Source of the DNA: Hermatobates lingyangjiaoensis
Lineage: Eukaryota; Arthropoda; Insecta; Hemiptera; Hermatobatidae
Assembly: GCA_026182355.1 (NCBI GenBank)
Contig: JAPFBL010000068.1
Span: 8,345,001 to 8,409,000, forward strand
DNA length: 64,000 bases
Reading direction: 5' to 3'
The notes under the pieces are model-generated. The model was given only the letters and a program-made list of their open reading frames with translations, had not been told where the DNA came from and ran no database searches. Each line of letters opens with the position of its first letter. Position 1 is the stretch's first letter. Below are positions 23,395 to 33,652 of the stretch, piece after piece. Made by a program: the position numbers and the translations under genes.

Positions 23395-23579
23395 TGAAAT
23401 GTGCAAAAAAAAATTGTTCTAATTCTTTGGTTTAATTCAATTTTAGAGCAGGCACCAAGTAACCTAATGCGGGCTTTTTCAGAAGTCCTCAAAATTAAAC
23501 TGCTGTCATCGAAGGCTACTTGTTGAAGAATTTTGACTTTAAAGCAGTAATTAACGGAGAGATGTATTAATTTATAGTA
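23395..23579 (-). pseudogene. PLE GIY-YIG endonuclease C-terminal fragment
   Basis: The minus-strand frame reads HLSVNYCFKVKILQQV, then SEKARIRLLGACSKIELN, which lines up with HLSFNDCFTVQVLKQV and SEEAHIWLLGARSKPGLN of the better copy at 29579-29989. This is the distal part of the GIY-YIG domain of Penelope-like elements. The upstream end is cut by a (TA)n tract at 23580-23599. The usual Glu of the EAH block is replaced by Lys, so the fragment could not be catalytic even if complete. Confidence 0.65.
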
Positions 23580-23599
23580 ATATATATATATATATATAT
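23580..23599. repeat. (TA)n microsatellite at PLE fragment edge
   Basis: It abuts the 5' side of the GIY-YIG fragment. A C-run of about 11 lies farther right near 23709-23720. Confidence 0.9.
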
Positions 23600-24049
23600 G
23601 TATAAATAAACCATACATGACTAACTGGCTTTATAGTTATTGATCGGTACACATTTTGTACTTATAGCAGGAATAGCATATTCAAGTCGGCTCGATGGAG
23701 TATCTCTTCCCCCCCCCCCCCTCTATGTAGGAGTATTTAGATATTCAAAATACATCAAAAGTAAGATAACATTTTTATGTATGGTTTTGATTTTATTGTC
23801 ACATAGTTGTAGGTATTTAAGTATTGAACCGTATTCATAGTTATCCTTTGTTACAAGTGGCTCACAGGTTGCAAATTGATTGTAAATCAAAGTTATGAAA
23901 AATATTCAACAAGCTTTAATATCATTTCTGAAGTGCCATGAGTTGGACTAAATTTGTTGACCTGTTTCAGTGAGTTGTTCTAATTGGTTTTTCTGTACAT
24001 AGCCGTTGTCCAATTCCACGTTACTAGGATAGGCTAACATCAGGTCAGG

Positions 24050-24335
24050 TGTGGTACAACAAGTAGTGTGCAAGCATTTACTCCTGAATTCTATATTCTA
24101 TGTTTTTCATGTAGAGGATGACAAATGTTGCGGACGCTCTTCCTTTATTAGGATGTATAGCTGTCGGTCTCGAGCCTGTATGATGCCAGTTACTTTAAGA
24201 ATTCTAAGTTCTAGAATTTAAGATTTACGTATAGGAATTACTTAGAAAAGTGGCACGCCTATAACTAAAATGGGTGCAAAATAATAAATGAACAACATTA
24301 TCCTCTTCTAGAACAGCTTAAATGGTTAAAAACTA
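24050..24335 (+). repeat. SINE copy 4, body and tail, degenerate
   Basis: GCTGTCGGTCTCGAGCCTGT near 24161 matches the body block CGTCGGTCCCGAACCTGT of copy 1, and ACTAAAATGGGTGCAAAATA near 24266 matches the tail ACTAAAATGGGCGGTAAATA at about 37168. The tRNA-like head is hard to see, so this copy is 5' eroded or truncated. Confidence 0.55.
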
Positions 24336-24990
24336 TAAGTGTGGGTATTGAAAACAAATGAACTTTTCTGTCGTTTCTCAATACTAACATTAAAATAACA
24401 GAAGACAGATGACTAGTAATAGAGATGGAAGCTTAAAGTGTGTTATCTGATTTGAAGTAATTGGTCGACCATCCTAAAACCAGCTGTGGCTTGCAGAGTA
24501 AAATGTTAGAGGAATTTTATTACATTTTAGAATATGGGATGCTTGAACTGAGCGACAGTGAGCTAGTGATATTAATATATCTTTTCATAACCACCAATTT
24601 GGAATATATGTATGTTCCCAATAAAAGGCAGGAGTGTTTGCTCCATTAATATTAAGCAAGCCGTCTTGAAATTGTATCTTGAGTTTGAATCAAAGGATTA
24701 TATAACATATGAGGCCTTATTATATTTTGAGATGGCTTCATCTGAAGCTTCACTTATCAACCCTTGCCTAATCTGTTTACTTTCTAAGACGTCATTCTGC
24801 CACATACAAATCTTAATTAAGTTTTAATAATTTACGTATGATATATTCATTGAGCATATGGTGGCTTGAATGAAAAATGTTTACATTATGAACATGATTC
24901 AAGTAAAATAATATTCTCACAAACGGATAAGGGAATTATAAAGAAAACTGTTCAATTTGATGTCTGCTTTATAGTTTATTTTTTTGTTCT
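24336..24990. other. AT-rich stretch, nothing identified
   Basis: Small open frames occur at 24461-24649 and 24612-24827, but neither shows a recognisable motif. Confidence 0.35.
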
Positions 24991-25120
24991 ATATATATAT
25001 ATATACACATTTGATAAACGAAATGCAATCCAGGAGGACTGATAAAACTTAAAATAAACTGTGGCACATTGAAAAAACCGTAACAAAGGACTCACTTTTC
25101 AATATTTCGACCGTTATGGT
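24991..25120 (-). mobile_element. Solo 3' end of the 28-30 kb PLE family
   Basis: On the minus strand this fragment matches 30283-30380: GGTCGAAATATTGAAAAGTG, then the TTTGTTAC region, and finally CGTTTATCAA before (TA)n at 24991-25005. The 30 kb copy likewise ends CGTTTATCATGG before (TA)n. Two independent copies with the same end against the same microsatellite define the family's 3' terminus. The upstream box of the ribozyme-like module is missing here. Confidence 0.6.
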
Positions 25121-26700
25121 AAAAAAATGTCATAAAAAAAATGTCTCTGCAAATTCCAATAAAATTGAGGTAAACAATTCTGCCAAGAGGCGACAGGAGG
25201 AACTGAATAGTTATTGTTTTTGGTATAAAATTATCTGCTACAATTTTAACATTGATTTGAAATACTTATATTACGGGTATAAAATACAACAAAAATACAA
25301 AAAAATTGGAGTGGTCCATTCATAACTTTGTAATTAGTAAATATGTTATCAAAGTCACACAGAATCTGTTTAATTGCTTGAATGAATATCAATTCTAATG
25401 CGAGTATCGTGACTACATAATATCAAACTCAAAGCTAGTCAATTTGATTAACTTCTTAATATTAATAAGGCCATCTCAATTATGCTAATTATAACGAAAA
25501 TATAACTCTTGTTACAACTTCTAATCTTCAAAATTCATGAAATTTGCGGTATAAAAATAGTAAAATATTCTAATACGACAATACTATATATGAAATTTCA
25601 AGTTTCTAGAAAGAAACTAAAATCACTAGGAGATTTTTGCATAAATTACGATAAAGTATATTTTCTGTACCCCAATAGTAGCTATTGTTACTGCATTTTC
25701 TAAAGTGTCACTAAGAAATAAATGTATCTCAAATGCCACTAAGATATGTAAAATGGTGAGAATAGGTGCCCTCTGAGCAACGCAAAACTTGGAAATCTGT
25801 TAAAATCTATATATATATATATATTTCATGATCACTGTACTCTATTGTAACTAGATATAACCAGAGTTAGTTTATATTAAGAAGCGAAAACATTTTCTAA
25901 ATGTAACCATCCCAAAGATATATCTGACAGGTGGTACTATGATTGTATATAACATCATAATTATAATTATTGACTTTCAACCAAATTTATTATACAAATT
26001 TAAATGTAATGTGCAATACTTAAGTTAATCCCTGAAATACAGCAAAGATTGATGTGATATCTAATGCTTACACGTTGTCACAAATAATTCACTGAAATTT
26101 ATACCTGGGCAGGAATTGTTTTATACATCTAGATCTTAATGCTTTTTACAGATTAATACAGGTCGTTGTAAGCAATTAACCATTTTTTAAGACCTTTTTA
26201 AGTGTAGATTTCTTTAGCTTAATTCCTATGATAAATTATTATAAATAAATCCTATGGGTAGGATTACCTCTTACAGAAGGAAGAAATCTTGAATTTTCGC
26301 CATACGTCTTAATTTTAAGTAGATGTTTCTACGACATTATAATATTTAATGATTAATACTTTTAGAATAAAACATACTTTTTAAATTGATAGAATGTACT
26401 GTCATAATTATAATTTTGTCATAAATCTATACAAGTCATCCTCATATAAAAACTCTTTTTCGGTTCAATTTCATTCTGATCTTCTAAAACTGTAAACATT
26501 ATTGTACTATATTATATATTATATTATAATATTATATTATATTATTATATATTATAACAATGACTTAACAAAGGTAAAGGTAAAAACTGACCTTTTCCGT
26601 TATGAAAATATTATGATTATTTTTTACTTATACCACATATTTATTTTATACTAATTACAATGTATCAATTAGTGTAATTAATTGACCATTGTAACCAAAG
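25121..26700. other. AT-rich stretch, nothing identified
   Basis: No gene was recognised. A short (TA)n tract lies at about 25808-25825 and an almost pure A/T block at 26503-26560. Confidence 0.4.
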
Positions 26701-26703
26701 ATT

Positions 26704-27304
26704 AACTCCATTACTTAACTTATTAAAGAAAGATGAGAAGTTTAAGTGGACATCTGAATGTCAAAACTGTTTCTAACAAATCAAAAAATATCTAAGTTCA
26801 ACACCAATTTTAGCAGTTTACAACCATAATAAAGAAATTTTGATAGAAGTAGATACGAGTAGGTTAGAATTAATTGCTGTTTTGAAATGTCAGGACGATG
26901 GAATATTTCATCTAGTAGGATACTTTCCCAAGAAATTAACAACAGGCCAAGTAAAAAAAAAATTTACTTATCTGGAGTGTATTGCGATTAAAGAAGCTAT
27001 TGTATATTGGCAACATTATTTAATTGATAAATCATTTACAGTAACATCCGATCACAAACCCCAACTGAAATTAAAATCAAAATCAAGCATGTAAGAAGCA
27101 CTAGGAGATCTGATGTTTTACCTATCACAGTATAATTTCAAAATAATTTACAAGGCTGGAAGAGATAATATAGAGGCAGACGCGTTATCTCGTAACCTAG
27201 TTCTTGAATGTTTTGTCAACAAAGACGATGCTTTAAAAGTAGTAGACATGATACAACTAGAAGATATACTGGACAATCCAAAGAATTATTGCAGAAGAAA
27301 TTAA
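26704..27304 (+). pseudogene. Ty3/gypsy pol: RT thumb and RNase H (decayed)
   Basis: The translation begins with TPLLNLLKKDEKFKW (RT connection of gypsy elements), then an in-frame stop near 26777, then ILIEVDTSRLELIAVL (first RNase H strand), FTYLECIAIKEAIVYWQHYL and TVTSDHKPQLKL (the conserved TDHKP block), and after another stop SQYNFKIIYKAGRDNIEADA followed by LSR. These are the standard landmarks of the Ty3/gypsy RNase H domain in the right order. Several stops break the frame. No LTRs were found on either side, so the element is internal and truncated. Confidence 0.8.
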
Positions 27305-27429
27305 TAATTCTAAGAACATTATAAATGAAGGTCGTTTTATTAACTTTAAGTTCTGAAAGATCGTAAAAGAATTCGGAAAACAAATCATTGACAAAATTCA
27401 TATACATTTCACATTGGCTCGAATCAAAT

Positions 27430-27925
27430 AGCAAATAAGTTATACCCCTTTTATTATTTTAAGAATATGGATGCCATTATACTAAAATTATGCAAAACTT
27501 GCAATAATTGCATACAAAATAAAACAAGAACAAATAGACAGTCGGGTTACTATCAAAATTAAGATGCAAAACATCCATATCAAATTAAATCTATTGGGGG
27601 CTTTACCGCCAACAGGTCGAAAAAAACCATGCATTTATTAGTCGATCATTTTAGTAGGTACTCTTGGATTCGTACATCCAGTAGTCAAACAGCCTACGAC
27701 TTTATCAAACTCTTAGACCCAATCACCAGTAGATAAGCTGTTGCAACAATATTAGTAGACTAATATATTGGTTTAAATTGAAAGAAATTTAAAATTTATT
27801 TAAAAACTAAGAAAATAGAACTTATTTTTACGTCTGTAAACAGTCCCCAGTCAAATGATTTAAATGAACATCTGAACCAAAAATTAGTCAATAGAATCCA
27901 AGATTAATAAGAGGAATGAGCGCCG
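27430..27925 (+). pseudogene. Ty3/gypsy integrase core (decayed)
   Basis: The zinc-finger half CKTCNNCIQNKTR is visible near 27490-27530. The core is recognisable as LLVDHFSRYSWIR (one catalytic Asp, near 27635) and TSVNSPQSNDLNEHLNQK near 27830 (the region of the catalytic Glu). Stops and probable frameshifts separate the parts. It follows directly from the RNase H relic, as expected for gypsy gene order. Confidence 0.7.
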
Positions 27926-28345
27926 CCCATGGACAAAACTAGCAGAGTTATATATACAGGAGTAGAGCAATACGATCCACAGCGATATACGATATTCACC
28001 TTATCTTCTATACGGGCATACAACAGAAGAAATTCTTCCAGCTATATTGCAAACAGATTATGATTTACATAAAGACAGAATACGAGCAATGAAAAACTCA
28101 AGAGAAATGTGTTTGAAAAATACAAAGAGAGTGGATTGGAACAGACAAGAACATCAGTTTTTCGAAGGTGATATGGTGTTTGTAGCCAATGGAAATAAAA
28201 TTAACAGGAACAAATTAGACAAATTAAGAAGTGGTCCTTTTCGGATCAAAGAAAAATTTCGAATACTACATACGAAGTGGACTGTGGAAAAAGAAGTACA
28301 GAGGCCATTATGTTTCACTCATAGATATTGACCTCTTACTCTTTT
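27926..28345 (+). pseudogene. Ty3/gypsy integrase C-terminal region
   Basis: After SPYLLYGHTTEEILPA near 28000 the frame 28047-28331 runs through FFEGDMVFVAN and NKLDKLRSGPFRIKEKF, which matches the GPY/F-type module (KL.p.w.GPF.I) at the integrase C-terminus. This completes RT-RNase H-IN order. The remaining sequence to about 28440 shows no env-like frame or LTR. Confidence 0.7.
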
Positions 28346-28641
28346 CTCAGTGGAAAAAAGAGTCCTCCACCTACGGAGACGTAAAAAACATTCACGTATT
28401 CATTGGTTTTGTTTTATGGGTGACCTTGGCAATACTATGTAGGTGATTAAAAGACTAGTTGTGGTTAATTCGTGGACAGTTGACACAGACTCAATTCTGA
28501 TTTCCTAGGTAATTAAATTTATTCTATCTGTTGGACAGTTTGGTATTTTTATAATTTATACTATTTTTTAATTAAAACTGATTTTTTAGTAATTGTATTG
28601 TAATAATCTACTAAGTGAAGAGTTAAGTTATAGAAGGAAGT

Positions 28642-28644
<3 letters not shown>

Positions 28645-28676
<32 letters not shown>
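28645..28676. repeat. (TA)n microsatellite at PLE palindrome edge
   Basis: The left arm of the 28.7-30.3 kb inverted repeat starts directly at this tract. The right arm continues for about 33 more bases before its own (TA)n at 30382-30398, so the left arm is truncated at a short TTAT homology. Confidence 0.95.
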
Positions 28677-28678
<2 letters not shown>

Positions 28679-28732
28679 CAATTAAAATAAGCAGTGACAC
28701 ATAAACAGAAACACAACAAAGACTCACTTTTC

Positions 28733-28764
28733 AATATTTCGACCGTAATGGCGGTCGTCCTCAG
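28733..28764 (-). ncRNA. Hammerhead-like module, ATAT type (left arm)
   Basis: On the minus strand CTGAGGA is followed by C, the stem GACC-GCCATTAC-GGTC, then GAA-ATAT-T. All conserved hammerhead core bases are present except that one pyrimidine intervenes before the stem. Upstream TTCTTCTC and downstream GAAAAG can pair as a stem I with one mismatch. Confidence 0.45.
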
Positions 28765-29033
28765 GAGAAGAAGTGAATTGACGGAGGGACGACAGTCAAC
28801 TGAAGAACTCACAGGGTGAGAGCTAAAGCAGTGCTGCCGCAAAGGAGACAAATAAAAAAGGAACTAGGAAGTCGAGAGCAAAAATAAAAAAAAAAAAATG
28901 TTTTTGAAAGGTAGAAAAAGGTTAAGAAAAGAAAAAATAAAGAAAATATATAGAACAATTAAAAATTAAAAAAAAATATTAAAAAAATAAATAAATAAAT
29001 AAATAAAAAATTAAAAAATAAATAAATAAAAAA

Positions 29034-29312
29034 CTAACGATTTAAATTCAAGCCAGGTTTCGAGCGTGCCCCCAGGAGCCAAATGTGGGCTTCCTCAGAA
29101 GCTTTTAAAGTAACTTGTCTGTTATCACTGGGGACTTGTTTAAGAACTTGGACTGTGAAACAATCATTGAAACTGAGATGGTGGGAATTAGCGTGAGTGG
29201 CGACAGGGAGACTGCTGCGTTTACCAACCGAAAGCCTGTGATTATTCATCCGAAGGTTCAGCATCGTAGATGCTAAACCAACGTAAAAAGCATCACATTG
29301 GGTGCATTTCAA
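29034..29312 (-). CDS. PLE GIY-YIG endonuclease fragment (left arm)
   Basis: This is the mirror copy of 29579-29989, encoding the same residues from KCTQCDAFYVGLAS to the terminal GLNLNR. The frame is open farther upstream to about 29427. The nominal Met is internal to the domain and is not a start. Without a reverse transcriptase it is only the C-terminal part of an element protein. Confidence 0.75.
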   Translation of the reverse strand: MKCTQCDAFYVGLASTMLNLRMNNHRLSVGKRSSLPVATHANSHHLSFNDCFTVQVLKQVPSDNRQVTLKASEEAHIWLLGARSKPGLNLNR

Positions 29313-29552
29313 GAGGTAAACGCAGTCAGTGGAGATACAGGAGGAAGGACTGTGAATAGGGTAAGAATTAAGATTAGTTAGAGACTCAAATGAAGACCCA
29401 GAATCAACAATGGGACAGGTAAGACAAAGAAAAAACTAAAGATTTCCTCAAGAAATTCCTATTAACTGCCAATATCAACCTATGTATACCCCAAATTAAT
29501 TATTATTGTAATAAATATCATACTAAACGTAAATATGAATAGTTACTGTAAA

Positions 29553-29581
29553 CAGATGACGCCATTACGGTCGAAATATTG
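29553..29581 (+). ncRNA. Partial hammerhead-like module in the palindrome centre
   Basis: CAGATGA, C, then GCCATTACGGTC and GAA-ATAT-T. The 5' half of the stem (GACC) has been lost, so it cannot fold. It shows that the right arm begins with a terminal repeat joined directly to the endonuclease coding end. Confidence 0.4.
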
Positions 29582-29989
29582 AAAAGTGAGTCTTTGTGTC
29601 TTACCTGTCCCATTGTTGATTCTGGGTCTTCATTTGAGTCTCTAACTAATCTTAATTCTTACCCTATTCACAGTCCTTCCTCCTGTATCTCCACTGACTG
29701 CGTTTACCTCTTGAAATGCACCCAATGTGATGCTTTTTACGTTGGTTTAGCATCTACGATGCTGAACCTTCGGATGAATAATCACAGGCTTTCGGTTGGT
29801 AAACGCAGCAGTCTCCCTGTCGCCACTCACGCTAATTCCCACCATCTCAGTTTCAATGATTGTTTCACAGTCCAAGTTCTTAAACAAGTCCCCAGTGATA
29901 ACAGACAAGTTACTTTAAAAGCTTCTGAGGAAGCCCACATTTGGCTCCTGGGGGCACGCTCGAAACCTGGCTTGAATTTAAATCGTTAG
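29579..29989 (+). CDS. PLE GIY-YIG endonuclease fragment (right arm)
   Basis: The open frame of 136 codons starts at a TTG inside the ribozyme-like module, so it is a fragment and not a complete gene. It shows a cysteine cluster (CLTC at residues 7-10, then C36, C41, CTQC at 47-50) typical of the linker before the PLE endonuclease, the GIY-YIG signature as VYL at 42-44 and YVG at 54-56, the following Arg (R65) and the distal EEAHIWLLGARSKPGLN block. In intact elements this domain follows the reverse transcriptase and is thought to nick the target DNA. Confidence 0.8.
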   Translation: MKSESLCLTCPIVDSGSSFESLTNLNSYPIHSPSSCISTDCVYLLKCTQCDAFYVGLASTMLNLRMNNHRLSVGKRSSLPVATHANSHHLSFNDCFTVQVLKQVPSDNRQVTLKASEEAHIWLLGARSKPGLNLNR

Positions 29990-30258
29990 TTTTTTATTTA
30001 TTTATTTTTTAATTTTTTATTTATTTATTTATTTATTTTTTTAATATTTTTTTTTAATTTTTAATTGTTCTATATATTTTCTTTATTTTTTCTTTTCTTA
30101 ACCTTTTTCTACCTTTCAAAAACATTTTTTTTTTTTTATTTTTGCTCTCGACTTCCTAGTTCCTTTTTTATTTGTCTCCTTTGCAGCAGCACTGCTTTAG
30201 CCCTCACCCTGTGAGTTCTTCAGTTGACTGTCGTCCCTCCGTCAATTCACTTCTTCTC

Positions 30259-30290
30259 CTGAGGACGACCGCCATTACGGTCGAAATATT
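30259..30290 (+). ncRNA. Hammerhead-like module, ATAT type (right arm)
   Basis: CTGAGGA at 30259-30265, C, GACC-GCCATTAC-GGTC at 30267-30282, then GAAATATT at 30283-30290. It is identical to the left-arm copy. The module sits in the 3' untranslated part, about 270 bases after the endonuclease stop. Confidence 0.45.
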
Positions 30291-30450
30291 GAAAAGTGAG
30301 TCTTTGTTGTGTTTCTGTTTATGTGTCACTGCTTATTTTAATTGTTATTTGTCCTGCCGGACCGTTTTTCGTTTATCATGGTATATATATATATATATTT
30401 CAATGTACATAAAGAAACATAGAGAAATTAAAAACACATACTTATAGTCT

Positions 30451-30477
30451 CTAATTTTCGGTTGAACCGTCTTCAGG
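30451..30477 (-). ncRNA. Hammerhead-like module, AATT type
   Basis: On the minus strand CTGAAGA, C, GGTT-C-AACC, then GAA-AATT-A. All box bases are intact and AATT is self-complementary. The loop would be minimal, so only three base pairs of the stem are likely. Confidence 0.4.
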
Positions 30478-30559
30478 ACAAGAGAGGGAAACCGAGCGCA
30501 CTGGTACAGAGACGGTTGGAGACTGTACCAGTGCGGTTGGTTTCCCTCTCTTATCTCTC

Positions 30560-30586
30560 CTGAAGACGGTTCAACTAAAAATTAGA
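30560..30586 (+). ncRNA. Hammerhead-like module, AATT type (decayed arm)
   Basis: CTGAAGA, C, GGTT-C-AACT, then AAAAATTAG. Relative to the left arm, CG has become TA at the end of the stem, which removes the key G of GAAA. Confidence 0.35.
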
Positions 30587-30641
30587 GACTGTAAGTGTGT
30601 GTTTTTAATTTCTTTATGCTTTTTTTTTGTACATTGAACTG

Positions 30642-30692
30642 TATTTGTCCATTTCGGATCGTATGGGCAAATACGATACGAAATGGACAAAT
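30642..30692. repeat. Nested palindrome, TTTGTCCATTTCG arms
   Basis: TTTGTCCATTTCGGATCGTAT at 30643 onward is nearly complementary to ATACGATACGAAATGGAC ending near 30689. It starts where the right arm of the preceding fold-back continues past its partner, so it may be a further truncated unit of the same family, again followed by TA-rich DNA. Confidence 0.6.
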
Positions 30693-31890
30693 TATATATA
30701 TACCATATATAATTTTGTATATACGAGTATGGTATATACAAAACTAAAGTTTATCGGGACTCTGTCAGTTCTTTAGGTGTAATTATTATTAACTTACAGA
30801 GAGTGTGCAAAAAAATTGTAATTTACATCATCTTATTATTTTTTATTAAAATTAATCCTTAGGTGAAACTCTGGAAAAATGACAGAAAGAAAATGGGAGA
30901 GATTAGAAAGCCTCATCATGGTTTTAATCCGCTTTAAAGGGATTTAATTTTCTCATTGGTTTTTTGAGAAAAAAAGTCTGGAAGAGGGAATTAGAAAATG
31001 TGAAGAACATTACATTGAATGTTGTGTCCTTTACAGAATTCATCAGAAATGGTTGAGTAAAGCCATTGTTAAAAGGGTTGTTCTTGATGAGGATATGCAG
31101 AGGACAGGTGAATATTAGAGTCAAATGTAATTAAGAGGGAACAGAGTACGCCAGTGAATTAACCATACAAATTAATAAACCACATTGTACACACTTAAAG
31201 AAAAAGTAACCCCATTCAATTAGTAAATATGCTCTGAAACAGATTTTTAAACATAAAAAAATTATTATATTTTTTCTATGGTAGGGCCATACGTATATGT
31301 ACGATATATGTTCCTCGTAACTGCATAGGAAGGACAGACCTAACTCACTTTTATATTTTGATCCCGTCATTGTTAAGAGTAGAAATATCCGGCAAGGTGC
31401 TCAGGCATATACCGACAAGTAGAAAGAATGAATGAGTGAATGTTGTGAGTTAATAATAAGATATGCCGAGTTGCTGAGACAGCAATCTTACCATTTCCCT
31501 GAAGGGATTAGGAGACTTGGCAGAGATACTCTTCAGGTTGGATGGCTTTCTGTTAGACATAGAAGAAAGCTGATTCAAGGTAGAAGACTCAGTGGATCTT
31601 TTATCAAAACCCGTGTTTTATCTGTTGTCATTCCTCATCAGTACGGACCCAAGATGTATTGAAATTATTCTTTTATCATCAATATCTATTTCCTGGTTTC
31701 CTTAGGCTTGGTATTGTTGTTAAGGAGTTTTTTATTCTCTCTCCCTCAGTTTGCACTTCCTTTGTCTCTAAACAACTTCTCTGCACTTTATACTAAAAAC
31801 CTGTCAAACAGGAGAGTACATTTTTCATATCTCTCCCTATTCTCCTAATTCTATAAGGGAAATAAAAGCATGTGGCAGCTGTAACACTGT
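30693..31890. other. Intergenic stretch, nothing identified
   Basis: A 76-codon open frame at 31432-31662 on the plus strand has ordinary composition (GIRRLGRDTLQVGWLSVRHR) but no motif I recognise. No other feature was supported. Confidence 0.35.
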
Positions 31891-31894
31891 GTTA

Positions 31895-32460
31895 TTATAA
31901 CTACAATAATTTCATCTCTTTCAACCATAGCTTCTTCCCCAACCATATTAAACTTTTTGAACTACGTAAATCAACTGAACTGCACGCAGTGTGATGCTTT
32001 TTATGACAACTGGGTGGTTTTAACTGAGCTGAAAGTTCGTATGAACTGTCAGCCATATTTCCTTCGTGGGTCAACGCAGCAAACTTGTTCACCCGGTCTT
32101 TATTTTTACCACTGAGTCTGCTTCAAATCCTCAATCAAAATCCTCAATGAGAACTCTAACTCTCATTGTTCCTTAAGAGCTTTAATAAAATCAGCGCTTA
32201 CCATCTCTCAGTCTCCGTTATTGACAATATTTTTTTAAATGATTTATATTTTACTATTGATGGTTTATTAATAAATTATGTTTAATTATCATTATTTCAG
32301 TTTTAAATGTATTATTATTTTGCTTTTTTGTTTTTTGTTCCTACGCAGTTGTTCTTTTATTTTAAAAGTAAACTCATTTTTACTATTTTTGCTCTCAACA
32401 TTTGATCTGCTTTCGGTTCACTTCTCTCTTGATGGCTGTCACAGTTGAAATATTGAGTGG
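31895..32460 (+). pseudogene. Old PLE 3' end: GIY-YIG relic plus module
   Basis: TGCACGCAGTGTGATGCTTT near 31981 matches the CTQCDAFY codons of the 29.7 kb endonuclease, and weaker similarity continues through the region equivalent to SLPVATHAN (near 32066) to about 32210. The A/T-rich spacer and then the ribozyme-like relic at 32428-32455 follow in the same order as at 29690-30290. Stops and small indels throughout show it is an old copy of the same or a sister family. Confidence 0.6.
32428..32455 (+). ncRNA. Hammerhead-like relic, ATAT type
   Basis: CTTGATGG, then CTGTCACAG and TTGAAATATTG. GAAATATT is intact but the first box and stem are altered. Confidence 0.3.
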
Positions 32461-32544
32461 GTTTCATCAGTTCTTCTATGTTTTCTTCTATGTAAATCGA
32501 CGTCTTTCCTCGTAGATTTCTTGTTCTATTGCTTATATGTATAT

Positions 32545-32695
32545 ATCAACGTCTAAACAAAAGTAGAAATTATAAAAATGTTGAAGATTTTTCAACCAAA
32601 ACAAATGGTCTCCATAGGGTCAAACTGACCAACTGCCAAACTGACGAAGACCATTTGCTTTCGTTGAAAGATAAAAACCCACCATTTAGGGGGTT
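32545..32695. repeat. Fold-back FB-type element
   Basis: CAACGTCTAAAC near 32547 is the family outer end. Inside, ATTTTTCAACCAAAACAAAT at 32587 is nearly complementary to the stretch after CTGACGAAGACC at 32641-32652, ending GTTGAAAGAT. In the left arm (complement) the order GACC, nine bases, GGTT, GAAA resembles the ribozyme-like modules elsewhere, but the first box is lost there. Confidence 0.5.
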
Positions 32696-33537
32696 TTAAT
32701 AAAATTATTTATTATGATTGCAGTAATGCATGTGACGCTATTGAACTAAAATTTGACTCATAATAAAAAGTAATTTTCAAATGGTACAAACCACAAAAAA
32801 ACTGTTAATTTTCTATTTATATTTACTATTAAAAGTTTTAAAATTGTATTCAGTTTATTGTATGCATTAGTAACATCTGCAAGCAAACATCATTGAAAGC
32901 AATGAATATATTATTTTACAATGAAACTTTTCCTATGATTATACCTGAAAAATTTCATTTCAAATAAAACGCTTGGTTTTTAATGATTCTATTTAAAGAG
33001 AAGTTGTAAAATTGTCATACAAATTTTATTTCAGTTTGAAATATAAAAGAAAACGTGGAATGCATGAGGGGATGCAAAAACTTTTCCTCTGTTTATATTA
33101 ATTATTAAATATTCAGTTCACAATGAATATTTTTTTTCATATTTTCAGCCAAAGGTGTGCATCAACTTTGTTAATTTTAGTTTTAAATAAACAAAAGTTA
33201 TTAGAAGTTGAGTAATGATGTGTTTTTTTGAATAGAAAAAGTTTAATCATATCTAAACCACTCAAATGTGTTCGTAAAACAAATATTTTTGTAAGAAATT
33301 TAATAATTAAACAATTTAAATTAATTTTATTTAAATTGACTGTAATTATTTAAATGAAAGTTGCTAATTAAGTGTTTATATCTACATTATGAATTCAATC
33401 CAACGAGGTTTTATCCTTGGAATCTAGATGTATTTTACTGCAGTGTCAATCGAAGACCGTGTCTGTTAGTCCAGGGAGAATTTTCAGTACTGCAGTCGGT
33501 ATACATAAAAATTTCCCAATAAAAAAGTAAAAAAAAG
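32696..33537. other. AT-rich stretch, nothing identified
   Basis: No gene, repeat or RNA was supported. Confidence 0.4.
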
Positions 33538-33652
33538 CTGACGTCCAAACCACAGAATGAAATTAAGAAATAGGAGTAACATCCTTCAAACAAAACAACT
33601 GTTGTTCTCCTTTATTCCTATTTCTGAATTTCTTATATGGTTTAGAAATTGG
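33538..33652. repeat. Fold-back FB-type element, old
   Basis: GACGTCCAAACCACAGAATG at 33539 and CCTATTTCTGAATTTCTTAT near 33616 are the two ends of the family; the second continues as GGTTTAGAAATTGG, a decayed complement of the first. The arms are imperfect. Confidence 0.45.

Larger units (their letters stand above)
28677..30380. mobile_element. Penelope-like 3' ends as a large inverted repeat
   Basis: The left arm (28677-29427) is the reverse complement of the right arm (29601-30348) with very few differences over about 750 bp, separated by a 173-base centre. Each arm carries a PLE GIY-YIG endonuclease end, an A/T-rich 3' untranslated stretch and a ribozyme-like module. The centre includes, at 29553-29590, another partial ribozyme-like module that leads straight into the right arm. 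The near identity indicates a young structure or one homogenised by gene conversion. The outer edges are both (TA)n tracts. Confidence 0.85.
30399..30637. mobile_element. Fold-back element with AATT-type modules
   Basis: The left arm, about 30399-30511, and right arm, about 30524-30637, are complementary with scattered differences; TAGTCTCTAATTTTCGGTTG at 30445 pairs with the complementary block ending near 30590. A (TA)n tract (30382-30398) bounds the left arm at ...TGTACATTGAA, whereas the right arm continues into a further palindrome. Each arm holds a hammerhead-like module. Confidence 0.7.
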
